A stretch of 64,000 nucleotides of DNA from Rheinheimera hassiensis (GTDB lineage: Bacteria > Pseudomonadota > Gammaproteobacteria > Enterobacterales > Alteromonadaceae). The notes below the pieces were generated by a model. It ran no database searches and had not been told where the DNA came from. It worked only from the letters and a program-made list of their open reading frames with translations. Location: the NCBI RefSeq assembly GCF_022436675.1, contig NZ_JAKUJZ010000005.1, forward strand, positions 434,001-498,000, in the 5' to 3' direction. A program made the position numbers and the translations under genes. Shown in pieces: positions 39,752-50,580 of the stretch; the first letter of the stretch is position 1; each line of letters begins with the position of its first letter.

Positions 39752-39926
39752 CTGAATATAATTGTTGGCGCTGCGTCAGACGCTGTGCAGCCAGATCCAG
39801 GATCGCCTCGCGCCGTATACTGTCTGCACTGTGCCACTCTATAATTTCGTTTAATAACCGGCCGCACCCCAGACAGCAATCATGCTGATCCAGGCAACAG
39901 TTACGCACACAGGGCGATTCAGACAT
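39720..39926 (-). CDS. DUF1289 small Cys-rich protein
   Basis: A 68-aa protein with SPCVRNCCLDQHDCCLGCGR and LNEIIEWHSAD, the family's conserved four-cysteine core with additional Cys, suggesting a small metal or Fe-S site. The start is the ATG at 39926, since the longer reading to 39986 adds an unlikely extension that enters the tRNA terminator. Function is not established. The 3' end overlaps queG by 32 nt. Confidence 0.82.
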   Translation of the reverse strand: MSESPCVRNCCLDQHDCCLGCGRLLNEIIEWHSADSIRREAILDLAAQRLTQRQQLYSVMHPAAGPSE

Positions 39927-39974
39927 AACAGCCAGATGATAAGCTAAACAAGCACTAACTATATCGCAGAAAAC

Positions 39975-40011
39975 AAAAAACCGCACTGTGCTTGCGCAAG
40001 GTGCGGTTTTT
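39975..40011 (-). terminator. Terminator of the tRNA-Gly gene
   Basis: AAAACCGCAC / GTGCGGTTTT with a nested CTTGC / GCAAG inner hairpin and T-runs on both ends. It starts 10 nt beyond the tRNA 3' end on the minus strand. Confidence 0.85.
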
Positions 40012-40020
40012 CATCGAATT

Positions 40021-40096
40021 TGGAGCGAGTAACGAGGTTCGAACTCGTGACCTCGACCTTGGCAAGGTCGCGCTCTACCAGCTGAGCTATACTCGC
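40021..40096 (-). tRNA. tRNA-Gly (GCC anticodon)
   Basis: The minus strand gives a 76-nt cloverleaf with CCA encoded: acceptor GCGAGTA / TACTCGC, D-arm GCTCAGCTGGTAGAGC, anticodon loop CTTGCCAAG with GCC in the centre, and the T-arm loop GTTCGAAC. The terminator at 39975-40011 follows. It reads the GGC/GGU codons. Confidence 0.97.
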
Positions 40097-40165
40097 ATCA
40101 ACTGACGTTGTTACGTCGTGATGGCGCGCATTTTACAAAATCAGTTAGCTTATGCAAGCACTTTA

Positions 40166-40714
40166 TTACGGTAATTTGAAAAAATGCTCGCGATAGGTTA
40201 CTAATTCAGCAATTGACTCACGAATATCATCCAGTGCCAAATGGCTGCCGGCTTTTTGTACTTTCTTCAGCACCTCCGGGTGCCAGCGCCGTGCCAGCTC
40301 TTTAACTGTACTGACATCCAGATTACGGTAATGAAAAAACGCTTCCAGTGTTGGCGCATATTCTGCCAGAAAACGTCGGTCCTGCCCTATGCTGTTACCA
40401 CACATTGGCGATTTACCTGCCGTCACATACTGGCGTAAAAACGCGATAGTTTGTTGTTCAGCATCTGCCAGGGTGGTTGTACTTGCCCGGCAACGCGCCG
40501 TTAAACCGCTTTTACCGTGTTGCTCAACACACCAGGCGCTCATATTATCCAGCACATCGTCAGGCTGTTTAATGGCAAATACCGGCCCCTCGGCCAGGAT
40601 ATTCAACTGGCTGTCGGTAACAATAGTGGCCATTTCCAGAATTACATCGGTTTTTGGCTCCAGGCCAGTCATTTCCAAATCAAGCCAAATCAGATTATTG
40701 TCATTTACACTCAT
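40166..40714 (-). CDS. orn: Oligoribonuclease
   Basis: Orn (182 aa) degrades diribonucleotides and pGpG from cyclic-di-GMP turnover. The DEDDh residues are in [22 protein letters not shown] and [14 protein letters not shown] 40714 is chosen over TTG 40717. It is divergent from rsgA, as in E. coli. Confidence 0.97.
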   Translation of the reverse strand: MSVNDNNLIWLDLEMTGLEPKTDVILEMATIVTDSQLNILAEGPVFAIKQPDDVLDNMSAWCVEQHGKSGLTARCRASTTTLADAEQQTIAFLRQYVTAGKSPMCGNSIGQDRRFLAEYAPTLEAFFHYRNLDVSTVKELARRWHPEVLKKVQKAGSHLALDDIRESIAELVTYREHFFKLP

Positions 40715-40825
40715 CAAAAACCCTTACACTCGTTGCTGCTTTGTTCATTAACAGATTGCAGGTATCATACACGTCCTAAGCTTAGCAGTAATAGCATCCT
40801 TTACATCAGAGCGATAAAAGCAGCA

Positions 40826-41860
40826 GTGACAAAGAAAAAACATCTTACCCAGCGCCAGCAGCAACGTATTGCCGACAATGCCAGCAAACGGTTACGCGCA
40901 CCAAAAAATAAAGGTGTCGAATCAGTTGATGACGACAGCTTTGCCGCCACAGAAACCGGCCTGATATTAAGCCGTTTTGGCCAGCATGCTGATGTCGAAG
41001 ATACCAACGGTGTCGTGGTGCGCTGTAATATGCGCCGCTCTGTTGCCTCTTTGGTTACCGGTGATCGCGTAGTGTGGCGCCGCGCTTTGCAACCCACCGG
41101 TGGCATTGATGGCGTAATAGATGCGGTAGAAGAGCGTAGCTCTGTGCTGCTGCGGCCAGATTTTTACGACGGTTTAAAACCGGTCGCCGCCAATATTGAT
41201 TTAATGATTATCGTCTCTGCTATTTTACCTGCGTTATCGCTCAATATTATTGACCGCTATCTTGTGGCAGCAGAGATCACCGGCATCAAACCGCTGTTGG
41301 TGATTAATAAAGCCGATTTGCTCAGCGCTGATGAGTTTATTGCTACAGAGCAGCAACTGGCATTGTACCAACAGCTGGGGTATAACTTTTTGCTGGTTAG
41401 CGCTAAAAGCGGTGTGGGTATGGCGCAATTACTCAGTTACCTGCACAGTGGTACCAGCATTTTTGTCGGTCAGTCTGGCGTGGGCAAATCGTCATTAATG
41501 AACAATTTAATGCCCGGTCTCGAAGCGTTAACTCAGGAAGTGTCGACAAACTCAGGCCTCGGGCAACACACCACCACGGTGTCGCGCTTGTATCATTTGC
41601 CTGATGGCGGCGATTTAATCGACTCGCCCGGTATTCGTGAATTTGCGCTGTGGCATTTAACAGCAGAAGAAGTTACCCGCGGCTTTACTGAATTTACCCC
41701 CTGGCTTGGGCGCTGTAAATTCCGTGACTGCAAGCATATTTCCGATCCTGGCTGCGCTATTCAGCACGCGGTAGAAACCGGAGACATCAGTCAGGAACGC
41801 TATGACAGCTATTTAAAAATCCTGGCCAGTATGGCGCAAGACAAACCGAATCACTTTTAA
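40826..41860 (+). CDS. rsgA: Small ribosomal subunit biogenesis GTPase RsgA
   Basis: RsgA (344 aa) is a circularly permuted GTPase that checks late 30S assembly: NKADLL (G4) precedes GQSGVGKSSLMNNL (G1) and DSPGIREFALW (G3). An OB-fold comes first and a zinc finger (CKFRDCKHISDPGCA) last. GTG 40826 (encoding MTKKKHLTQRQ) is selected by homology; the frame extends back to 40517 across unrelated sequence. It is 18 nt upstream of psd, likely one operon. Confidence 0.95.
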   Translation: MTKKKHLTQRQQQRIADNASKRLRAPKNKGVESVDDDSFAATETGLILSRFGQHADVEDTNGVVVRCNMRRSVASLVTGDRVVWRRALQPTGGIDGVIDAVEERSSVLLRPDFYDGLKPVAANIDLMIIVSAILPALSLNIIDRYLVAAEITGIKPLLVINKADLLSADEFIATEQQLALYQQLGYNFLLVSAKSGVGMAQLLSYLHSGTSIFVGQSGVGKSSLMNNLMPGLEALTQEVSTNSGLGQHTTTVSRLYHLPDGGDLIDSPGIREFALWHLTAEEVTRGFTEFTPWLGRCKFRDCKHISDPGCAIQHAVETGDISQERYDSYLKILASMAQDKPNHF

Positions 41861-41878
41861 CTTTATACAGAGAACATA

Positions 41879-42736
41879 ATGGATAATTTAAAAATTACCC
41901 TGCAATATTTGTTGCCTAAACATTTAATTTCACGCCTTGTTGGCAAATTAGCCGCGGCGAAGCTGGGCTGGTTCAGCCACTTTTTAATTAATCGTTTTAT
42001 TAAAGCCTACGGCATTAATATGGCGGAAGCTCAGTTTGAACAAGCCAAAGACTACGCCAGTTTTAATGAGTTTTTTACCCGGCCATTAAAAGATGGTATC
42101 CGCCCGCTGGCAGCAGAAGCCAATATCGTCGCGCATCCGGTAGATGGCTGTATCAGCCAGTTAGGCCCTATAGTGCAAGGCCAGCTGGTACAGGCTAAAA
42201 ATCACAGTTATTCTTTGCAGGCGTTGTTAGGTGGCGATATTGCCACTGCTGAACCTTTCAGCGGTGGAGACTTTGCCACGATTTACCTGGCACCGAAAGA
42301 TTATCACCGTATTCATATGCCTGTTCGTGGCACCTTACGCCAGATGATTTATGTACCAGGAGAACTCTTCTCGGTTAACCCATTAACCGCAGAGTGCGTA
42401 AAAGATTTATTTGCGCTGAACGAGCGCGTAGTAACCATTTTTGACACCGAACTTGGCCCTATGGCTTTAGTGCTGGTAGGCGCCACAATAGTAGCCAGTA
42501 TTGAAACGGTTTGGGCCGGTACAGTAACGCCACCGGCGGGTAAAAATGTGTTTCGCTGGAGCTATCCGGCACATGGTAAAAATGCCATTACGCTGGAAAA
42601 AGGTGCCGAGATGGGCCGCTTTAAACTGGGTTCAACAGTAGTGCTGGCTTTCCCGGCGAATAAACTACAGTTTTTAGCCGATCAGCAACCAGGTACCGTT
42701 ACCCGCATGGGTGCGCCTTTTGCAGAACTAAACTGA
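41879..42736 (+). CDS. psd: Phosphatidylserine decarboxylase proenzyme
   Basis: The 285-aa proenzyme makes phosphatidylethanolamine at the inner membrane. The LGST motif in [10 protein letters not shown] marks self-cleavage to beta and alpha chains, with a pyruvoyl formed at Ser. [11 protein letters not shown] and HRIHMPVRG are conserved. It follows rsgA as in E. coli. Confidence 0.97.
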   Translation: MDNLKITLQYLLPKHLISRLVGKLAAAKLGWFSHFLINRFIKAYGINMAEAQFEQAKDYASFNEFFTRPLKDGIRPLAAEANIVAHPVDGCISQLGPIVQGQLVQAKNHSYSLQALLGGDIATAEPFSGGDFATIYLAPKDYHRIHMPVRGTLRQMIYVPGELFSVNPLTAECVKDLFALNERVVTIFDTELGPMALVLVGATIVASIETVWAGTVTPPAGKNVFRWSYPAHGKNAITLEKGAEMGRFKLGSTVVLAFPANKLQFLADQQPGTVTRMGAPFAELN

Positions 42737-42763
42737 TTAACAGCGTTACTGGCTGACACGTAT

Positions 42764-42850
42764 GTACTTTCTTCTGTGACCGTTGCAGGCCAGGATGGCC
42801 GAATCGAGCCCCCAGGGATGGGTTCACGGCGTGTCACAGAAGAAATGTAC
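42764..42850. repeat. Structured intergenic repeat, copy B (psd-GDPD gap)
   Basis: Outer arms at 42764-42780 and 42833-42850 pair over 17 bp with a single bulged A (GTAC + TTTCTTCTGTGAC against GTCACAGAAGAAA + GTAC). The 52-nt core (42781-42832) holds GGCC-AGGAT-GGCC and CCC / GGG hairpins around AGGGA and ends in TTCACGGCGT. Core length and motif order equal copy A, but the arms are unrelated in sequence. Confidence 0.75.
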
Positions 42851-42889
42851 GGAGTGGCAGGCAGCGTCCGGAGAAATGGAGGTCATTTT

Positions 42890-43591
42890 ATGCAAATCAT
42901 CGCTCATCGTGGTGCCAGTGGTGAATACCCGGAAAACACCCTGCTGGCTATTGAACAAGCCATAACGCAAGGTGCGGACGCTATAGAAATAGACGTATTC
43001 GCTGTACAGGGCGAGCTTATTGTTATTCATGATCATCACTTAACCCGCACCACTAACGGCACCGGCAGTATCTATCAATACTCTGTAGAACAACTGATGC
43101 AACTGGATGCAGGCCGCGGTGAGCGCATTCCTACGCTATGGCAGGTATTACAGTTACTGCAAAACACCACACTGTGGCTGAATATTGAATTAAAAGGCGA
43201 AAACACCGTAGCACCGCTGCTGGCCTTGCTGGATAAAGCCAGGCAAGAGCTGCAGTTTGACAGCAAGCGACTGCTTATTTCATCTTTTAACCACCATTTA
43301 CTCGCCGAGCTTAAACTGGCACAGCCCGAGCTAAAATTGGGGGCACTGACAGCCTGCCTGCCACTGGATTACGCCGCTTTTGCACAGCAGTTGCAAGCAC
43401 ACTCGGTAAATTGTGATGTCAGCTTTATTAATCAGGCTTTTGTTGAGGATGCCAAAGCGCGCGGTTTAAAAGTGTATGTGTATACCGTGGATCAACCTGA
43501 CGATATCAGTCGTTTTCAGCAATATGGTGTAGACGGTATTTTCAGCAATTATCCGGCACGAAGCCGTACACTGCTAAGCACAGATAATTAA
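42890..43591 (+). CDS. Glycerophosphodiester phosphodiesterase family protein
   Basis: The 233-aa TIM-barrel has IIAHRGASGEYPENTLLA with the catalytic His and the Glu ligands, AIEIDVFAVQGELIVIHDHHL (Asp and His), and IELKGE. It hydrolyses lipid-derived glycerophosphodiesters to glycerol-3-phosphate plus alcohol. No signal peptide is seen, so it is probably cytoplasmic (UgpQ-like). GGAGG at 42878-42882 fixes the ATG at 42890; the longer frame to 42776 would run through repeat copy B. Confidence 0.9.
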   Translation: MQIIAHRGASGEYPENTLLAIEQAITQGADAIEIDVFAVQGELIVIHDHHLTRTTNGTGSIYQYSVEQLMQLDAGRGERIPTLWQVLQLLQNTTLWLNIELKGENTVAPLLALLDKARQELQFDSKRLLISSFNHHLLAELKLAQPELKLGALTACLPLDYAAFAQQLQAHSVNCDVSFINQAFVEDAKARGLKVYVYTVDQPDDISRFQQYGVDGIFSNYPARSRTLLSTDN

Positions 43592-43616
43592 CCACCGATA
43601 ATTAACCATAGAAAGC

Positions 43617-43643
43617 AAAAATCCCGCCGTAGCGGGATTTTTT
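43617..43643. terminator. Bidirectional terminator between the GDPD and MerC-type genes
   Basis: AAAAATCCCGC-CGTA-GCGGGATTTTTT sits between the convergent genes. Confidence 0.9.
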
Positions 43644-43658
43644 AATACATTTTGATAC

Positions 43659-44120
43659 CTAGTGGTCATGGCAGCTTTTGCAGCTATTACATAAGCGCAT
43701 ATTCATCACATGCGCCAACACCACCAGAGATGCACCCACGATCAAAACAGCGTGTTCATATTCGTGGCCCCACACATCCCGCTGCCAATATATAAACACA
43801 CCTAAAAATAACGAATAAAACGGGTAGAGCTTGCGGTGATAGCGATGAAAACCAATAAACAAAGCAATAAAGCCCAGCACAATAGTAACCAGCAACATCA
43901 CGCGCTCAAAAGCATGGTTATGGCCAACGCTAAGGCCCAGTAATGGCAAAACCGGCAGAATGATCGGCAGCATAATGCAGTGAATGGCGCAAAGCGACGT
44001 CACTGTAATACCTACTTTATCAAATACGTTTCTTACTGTTGCTAACACGTGGCTTACTCTGGCAGCTGAAAATAAAGAAACGAGATAATATAACAAAACG
44101 TTTGCTAAAGAAACGCCCAC
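43659..44120 (-). CDS. MerC-domain membrane protein
   Basis: About four transmembrane segments with the MerC signature DKVGITVTSLCAIHCIMLP, whose Cys pair is expected to face metal, and a Cys/His-rich end (LCNSCKSCHDH). MerC proteins carry mercuric ions in mer operons, but this gene stands outside any mer cluster, so a general metal-transport role is only possible. The frame starts at GTG 44120; a second GTG at 44048, just before FDKVG, may be the true start since it would give a more usual N-terminus. Confidence 0.75.
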   Translation of the reverse strand: MGVSLANVLLYYLVSLFSAARVSHVLATVRNVFDKVGITVTSLCAIHCIMLPIILPVLPLLGLSVGHNHAFERVMLLVTIVLGFIALFIGFHRYHRKLYPFYSLFLGVFIYWQRDVWGHEYEHAVLIVGASLVVLAHVMNMRLCNSCKSCHDH

Positions 44121-44220
44121 TGAAAAAAATACCTGCTAAAACGGGCTTTCATTGCAAGGCTGCTGAAGCTGCGCCGGGCTTATGGCATAATGGCGTCACT
44201 TTTTTCAGCTAAGCCGTATT

Positions 44221-44529
44221 ATGGATACTTTACTTAATCAACTCGATGACAACTTAAAAGAGCTGTACCGCAAAGCGCTGGACGCCGATGCCCTGCTGGA
44301 TAACCTGCAGCAGCAAGGTCATGCTAAACACCAGCGTATTTTTGCCGACAATAAGCTATTTAAGGCCTCCAGCAACCGTTTTATGCCTTATCTGGCAGAA
44401 ACAGCTGAACAGGTTGCTGCAATGCGACAAAGCCAGCAGTTTAATACTGCAACATTACAGCGCGTAGTACAGCAACTAAAGCAGCTGCACACTACGCTGG
44501 CTGAATTTCGCACTCTGGTAGCAAAGTAA
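44221..44529 (+). CDS. PriC-like helical protein
   Basis: A 102-aa, almost wholly helical protein. The region RIFADNKLFKASSNRFMPYL...LAEFRTLV resembles the C-terminal part of primosomal replication protein N'' (PriC), which binds SSB and helps reload DnaB, but it is shorter than E. coli PriC and the resemblance is limited. Short hypothetical protein is the fallback. Confidence 0.5.
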   Translation: MDTLLNQLDDNLKELYRKALDADALLDNLQQQGHAKHQRIFADNKLFKASSNRFMPYLAETAEQVAAMRQSQQFNTATLQRVVQQLKQLHTTLAEFRTLVAK

Positions 44530-44602
44530 AATCACCGCGCTTACAAGGTAAACGCCGGCTTAACTGCACCGGTATTTATCGCAAAGCCGGTGTAGCCTGA
44601 AC

Positions 44603-45139
44603 TCAGTTTGTGCTTACCTTGGGTAGCGCTAACGCGTACTGCTCAACTTTAGGCTGTAATTCTTTGCTAAACCAGTTGCTCAGCATCTGCTTTTCATAGC
44701 GAAACTCTTCGTTGTCATTGGCTGAGCGTAACGACTGCATAAAGCCCATATCACGCAGGCGCTCTTCACCACTGACAACCTCTTCACCGTGTTTATCCCG
44801 CAGCACATGGGTAAAACGGACAGCTGGTGAGTAAATATCTTTCACCACGCGTAAAGCATTGCCGGCACCACCAATAAAATAATCCACATCACCGGCCAAG
44901 TCGACGTCAGTTACTGTGACTTCCCATTTATAGCCTTCAGGTAACTGGGTTGCCATATCATTGAAAAAGCCATCAAACTTTTTAATCACTCTTTCGCGAA
45001 ACGCTTTACGGTTGTCATTCGCCGGGCGAATATCGGTGAATTTTTCCGGATCTTGCCATTTGATCTGTACTTCACCTGCCTGCACAGCCCCCGTGCCAAG
45101 CACCATAGCTAAACTGCATAGTAATATTGTTGTACGCAT
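44603..45139 (-). CDS. DUF3016 exported protein
   Basis: The signal peptide (residues 1-21, ending VQA) precedes a DUF3016 domain: VQIKWQDPEKFTDIRPAN, WEVTVTDVDLAGDV and IYSPAVRFTHVLRDKHGE. The longer frame to 45175 lacks a signal; AGGAGA before the ATG at 45139 decides the start. Family function is unknown; periplasmic. Confidence 0.85.
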   Translation of the reverse strand: MRTTILLCSLAMVLGTGAVQAGEVQIKWQDPEKFTDIRPANDNRKAFRERVIKKFDGFFNDMATQLPEGYKWEVTVTDVDLAGDVDYFIGGAGNALRVVKDIYSPAVRFTHVLRDKHGEEVVSGEERLRDMGFMQSLRSANDNEEFRYEKQMLSNWFSKELQPKVEQYALALPKVSTN

Positions 45140-45306
45140 AGTCCGTCTCCTGTACCTATGGCCAGCTTTAACCACTCTGGTTAGAGCTAGCCGCCGCTAA
45201 TAAGTTTACCTAACGCTATTCACTATAGCCTTGATCAGGACCAGAATGCTGTAGCCTTTTGTATAAAAATGTAGCCAGCTGCTATAAAAGCCACACCGTA
45301 AAAAAG

Positions 45307-45334
45307 CAAAAACCCGGCATTAAGCCGGGGTTTT
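45307..45334 (-). terminator. Terminator of the groESL operon
   Basis: On the minus strand, CCCCGGC-TTAAT-GCCGGG is followed by TTTTTGCTTTTTT, 27 nt beyond the groL stop. Confidence 0.85.
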
Positions 45335-45360
45335 CGTGTAAGTGGGCACTCACATTCTTA

Positions 45361-47019
<1,659 letters not shown>

Positions 47020-47046
47020 TTAATCGTTGTAAGGTTTACGGGAAAA

Positions 47047-47337
47047 TTAATCCAGAATTACACCTAAGATATTGTCTTCTTTGGTGATCACGTATTCCTG
47101 ACCATCAATTTTTTCTGTGCGCTCTACATAAGCACCAAACAGCACCTTGTCACCAACTTTAACGTCTAGTGGCTTAACATCACCGTTATCTAACACACGG
47201 CCCAAGCCAACTGCAACCACTTCACCACGGGTAGATTTTTCCGCTGAAGCGCCCGTTAAGACGATGCCACCCGCTGATTTGCTTTCAGCTTCTAAACGTT
47301 TGATGATGACACGATCATGTAATGGACGAATATTCAT
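47047..47337 (-). CDS. groS: Co-chaperonin GroES
   Basis: GroES (96 aa) caps Gro[22 protein letters not shown] begins the chain, and the mobile loop [13 protein letters not shown] contains the GroEL-contact residues. It precedes groL by 48 nt. Confidence 0.99.
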   Translation of the reverse strand: MNIRPLHDRVIIKRLEAESKSAGGIVLTGASAEKSTRGEVVAVGLGRVLDNGDVKPLDVKVGDKVLFGAYVERTEKIDGQEYVITKEDNILGVILD

Positions 47338-47394
47338 GCTCTATCTCCTAAAGCTATTTTGTGTTTTAACATGGGTGTTAAATTGTCTGCCCGG

Positions 47395-47427
47395 TATATG
47401 GGGCACTGCGGAAAAAAATCCAAGGGG
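47395..47427 (-). promoter_or_regulatory. Sigma-32 (RpoH) heat-shock promoter of groESL
   Basis: On the minus strand CCCCTTGGA (-35) and CCCCATATA (-10) are separated by 15 bp, close to the RpoH consensus CCCTTGAA-N13-17-CCCCATnT, at about 60 nt before groS. The divergent region to dsbD (47338-47643, 306 bp) otherwise holds only AT-rich sequence, where the dsbD promoter must lie. Confidence 0.8.
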
Positions 47428-47643
47428 TAAAGCGAAAATTTCTTTATTGCTGCTTAAGGCAAACAGATTAAATTTACGGCTATTGAAATAAACCCGGCCT
47501 GCCTCAGGTCTGTACTGAGGTGATGATTCTGAGGTGATGGTGGTCACGTTGATAAAGCCGGATGGCAGCTATCAGCGTATAGTAAGCTCATGTTAGTGTA
47601 ATACAATAACAACGCTATGGCGTTTAATAGGAAGTATAAGCTG

Positions 47644-49416
47644 ATGTTTAAAGTGTTTTTTCTGCCTTTTTTACTCTGGTTTGCTCTGCTGGCACCGGCT
47701 GCTGCGCAGCAAAACTCGGTGCTCAACAGCCTGCTCAATACCAATGATAGTTTTTTGCCGGTAGAGCAGGCATTCGAGTTTGATTTTGTGCAAAAGCAAA
47801 ATGAGCTGCTCGTCAGTTGGACGATCGCCGATGGCTATTATCTGTATAAAGACAAAATAAAGCTGGGCGGTATTGCTGTCAGTTTTTCTCACCCCAGCTA
47901 CCCGGCAAGCATGCAGATAGAAGACGAGTTTTTCGGCGTGTCAGAGGTGTATTTTCATCAGTTAACCCTGCGTATTCCATTAACAGATGTCAGCGAAGAT
48001 GCAGTATTTAAAATTCAGTATATGGGCTGTGCCGAAGCCGGCTTATGCTACCCGCCAGTAACCAAAGAGCTGCCACTCATTGAGCTTGCTGCAGATCAAA
48101 GCACAATAGCTAACCCAGGCAGCGCAACTAACCAGAGCACAGCTCCGGTATCCAGCCAGAATACACTGGCAGCAAAGCTCAGCGATGGCGCAGGTTTAGC
48201 CACACTGGCCGGTTTCTTTTTGCTGGGTTTGGGCCTGGCGTTTACACCGTGCGTCTTTCCAATGTATCCCATTTTAACCAGCATTATTGTCGGCCAGGGC
48301 AAGCAGTTATCTAACAAACGTGCCTTTACGCTGTCGTTTTCTTATGTGCAGGGTATGGCCATTACCTATTCGGCATTAGGGTTAGTAGTAGCCAGTTTAG
48401 GTGTGCGGTTTCAGGGCTACATGCAGCACCCGGCGGTATTAATTGTTGCCAGTATCATTTTTGTGCTGCTGGCACTGGCGATGTTCGGTGTATTTAATCT
48501 GACATTGCCGTCCAGCTGGCAGGAAAAAATCAGCAAAGTCAGCAATAACCAACAAGGTGGCTCGCACAAAGGTGCCTTTACCATGGGCGCGCTGTCTGGC
48601 CTTATCGCCTCGCCCTGCACTACGGCACCTTTATCTGCAGCGCTGCTGTATGTAGCCCAAAGCGGTGACTTACTGCTGGGCGCGGTTACGTTGTATATTT
48701 TAAGTTTGGGTATGGGCCTGCCGCTGCTTATTCTGGGTAGCTCCGGCGGTAAACTGCTGCCTAAAGCCGGTAACTGGATGAATGCAGTAAAAGCCACCTT
48801 CGGCTTCCTGCTGTTAGCGGTACCGCTTATTTTGCTGGAGCGCATGCTGCCGTTCAGTTATATCCTGGCTATAGGTTCTCTGCTGTTACTCAGCTTTATT
48901 ATTTACCTGTACCGCATGATGTTCAGCCTGCAAAGCAACAGCGCCAAAGCGGTTATTTTAATACTGGCTCAATTACTGCTTAGTGCAGCGTTATACCTGA
49001 ACCTGAAACATTGGTGGCCGGCTACAGAACAAACAGCCGCAGTTACCCAGCAACAACAGGCAGGTTTTGAACTGGTGAACTCACTGGAAGAGCTACAGCA
49101 AAAAATTGCTGCCAGCGAAGGGCGCTACACCTTGGTAGACTTGTATGCTGACTGGTGTATTGCCTGCAAAGAGTTTGAGCATTTAACCTTTCCCAAGGCT
49201 GAAGTACAGGCACAAATGCAGAAGATGCAGCTGATAAAAGTCGACGTAACCAAGATGACCCGCAAAGATCAGGCCCTGCTGGATAACTATCAGGTGCTGG
49301 GTTTACCTACCCTGCTGTTTTTCAGCCCGCAGGCTGAAGAACTCAGCAGCGCCCGGGTTACCGGTTTTATGAACGCAACCGACTTTGCTGCCCATCTGGC
49401 AGAACTGCAACAGTAA
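47644..49416 (+). CDS. dsbD: Thiol:disulfide interchange protein DsbD
   Basis: DsbD (590 aa) passes electrons from cytoplasmic thioredoxin to periplasmic DsbC and DsbG. A signal peptide ending PAAAQQ is followed by the alpha domain with CAEAGLCYPP, an eight-helix beta domain (FTPCVFPMYPI and ASPCTTAPLSA carry its Cys pair), and a C-terminal thioredoxin-like gamma domain with DWCIACKEFE at about 505. I prefer the ATG at 47644, preceded by AGGAAG, over 47617. Transcription diverges from groES. Confidence 0.95.
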   Translation: MFKVFFLPFLLWFALLAPAAAQQNSVLNSLLNTNDSFLPVEQAFEFDFVQKQNELLVSWTIADGYYLYKDKIKLGGIAVSFSHPSYPASMQIEDEFFGVSEVYFHQLTLRIPLTDVSEDAVFKIQYMGCAEAGLCYPPVTKELPLIELAADQSTIANPGSATNQSTAPVSSQNTLAAKLSDGAGLATLAGFFLLGLGLAFTPCVFPMYPILTSIIVGQGKQLSNKRAFTLSFSYVQGMAITYSALGLVVASLGVRFQGYMQHPAVLIVASIIFVLLALAMFGVFNLTLPSSWQEKISKVSNNQQGGSHKGAFTMGALSGLIASPCTTAPLSAALLYVAQSGDLLLGAVTLYILSLGMGLPLLILGSSGGKLLPKAGNWMNAVKATFGFLLLAVPLILLERMLPFSYILAIGSLLLLSFIIYLYRMMFSLQSNSAKAVILILAQLLLSAALYLNLKHWWPATEQTAAVTQQQQAGFELVNSLEELQQKIAASEGRYTLVDLYADWCIACKEFEHLTFPKAEVQAQMQKMQLIKVDVTKMTRKDQALLDNYQVLGLPTLLFFSPQAEELSSARVTGFMNATDFAAHLAELQQ

Positions 49417-49636
49417 ATTCAGGGCGGTGCTTTTAACCGGCGCCGCTTACTGCCACCTGCTTTCTGGCTGATAAGACCAGTATTTTGCTGCCATTTGTCA
49501 CGATTTCACTATAATAAGGCGCTATTGTTAAGCCAACGGCTTTGTTTACAACTTAAAAGTGCTAAACAGATGCAATTATTCGTGAGCTTTGGCAAGATAG
49601 TGCCGGATTACAACAAATAGCGGGAATTACGCACAA

Positions 49637-50092
49637 ATGGCGGCAAGTTATCGAGTTTTAGTCTTGAATGGTCCTAACCTAAATATGCTGGGTGTGCGTG
49701 AACCTGCTGTTTATGGTTCCGCTACACTTAACGATATTATTTCTGACCTGACGGAACAGGCTGCGGCAAAAGATGTCGAACTGGCACATTTACAATCTAA
49801 CGCCGAGCACGAACTGGTAACTGCTATTCAACAAAGCCTGGGCAAACAAGATTATATTTTGATTAATCCCGGTGCTTTTACTCATACCAGCGTAGCCATT
49901 CGTGATGCGCTGTTGGCAGTGGCCATTCCTTTTATTGAAGTGCATTTATCTAATGTGCACGCGCGCGAAAGCTTTCGCCGGCACTCATATTTATCTGATA
50001 TCGCCAAAGGGGTGATCTGTGGCCTTGGTGCCAAAGGTTACCACTACGCACTTGATGCGGCGGTAGCAGAGTTACAAACAACCAAACAGTAA
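49637..50092 (+). CDS. aroQ: 3-dehydroquinate dehydratase, type II
   Basis: The 151-aa dodecameric dehydratase contains [17 protein letters not shown] (active-site Tyr and Arg), [16 protein letters not shown] and [18 protein letters not shown]. It catalyses the third shikimate step. It is the first gene of aroQ-accB-accC, an order shared with many Gammaproteobacteria. Confidence 0.97.
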   Translation: MAASYRVLVLNGPNLNMLGVREPAVYGSATLNDIISDLTEQAAAKDVELAHLQSNAEHELVTAIQQSLGKQDYILINPGAFTHTSVAIRDALLAVAIPFIEVHLSNVHARESFRRHSYLSDIAKGVICGLGAKGYHYALDAAVAELQTTKQ

Positions 50093-50114
50093 TAACTAAT
50101 CAGGCTAAAAAGAC

Positions 50115-50564
50115 ATGGATATTAGAAAGATTAAAAAATTGATCGAGCTGTTAGAAGAATCTGGCATTAACGAGCTTGAAATCACTGAAGGTGAAGAGTC
50201 CGTACGCATCAGCCGTAACGGCCCAACACCACAATATGCGCCAATGCAGCAATATGCTCCGGCGCCACAATACGCACCGGCGCCAGCTCCGGCGGCACCT
50301 GCCGCTGTGGAAGCACCAAAAGCAGTTAGCGGCCATGTTATGAAATCACCGATGGTGGGTTCTTTCTATCGCGCGGCGTCACCTACTGCTAAAGCCTTTG
50401 TTGAAGTAGGCCAAAGCGTTAAAGCCGGTGATACGCTATGTATTGTTGAAGCGATGAAAATGATGAACCAGATCCAGTCTGACAAGGCCGGTGTGATCAA
50501 AGAAATTCTGGTAGAGAATGGCGAGCCGGTTGAATTTGACCAGCCACTCTTTGTGATTGAATAA
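50115..50564 (+). CDS. accB: Biotin carboxyl carrier protein of acetyl-CoA carboxylase
   Basis: AccB (149 aa) has an N-terminal helical region, a flexible Pro/Ala/Gln/Tyr linker with repeated QYAPAP units, and the biotinyl domain with Lys115 in EAMKMMNQI. Biotin there carries CO2 between AccC and AccAD for fatty-acid synthesis. It lies 22 nt after aroQ. Confidence 0.98.
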   Translation: MDIRKIKKLIELLEESGINELEITEGEESVRISRNGPTPQYAPMQQYAPAPQYAPAPAPAAPAAVEAPKAVSGHVMKSPMVGSFYRAASPTAKAFVEVGQSVKAGDTLCIVEAMKMMNQIQSDKAGVIKEILVENGEPVEFDQPLFVIE

Positions 50565-50580
50565 CGCAAAAGGCAGACTG

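Noticed and set aside
42776..42889. N-terminal extension of the glycerophosphodiesterase
   Set aside because: It would translate repeat copy B; the GGAGG site and conserved start place the ATG at 42890.
49570..49620. 16-codon frame before aroQ
   Set aside because: Too short and without a ribosome binding site; no sign of a leader-peptide attenuator hairpin.
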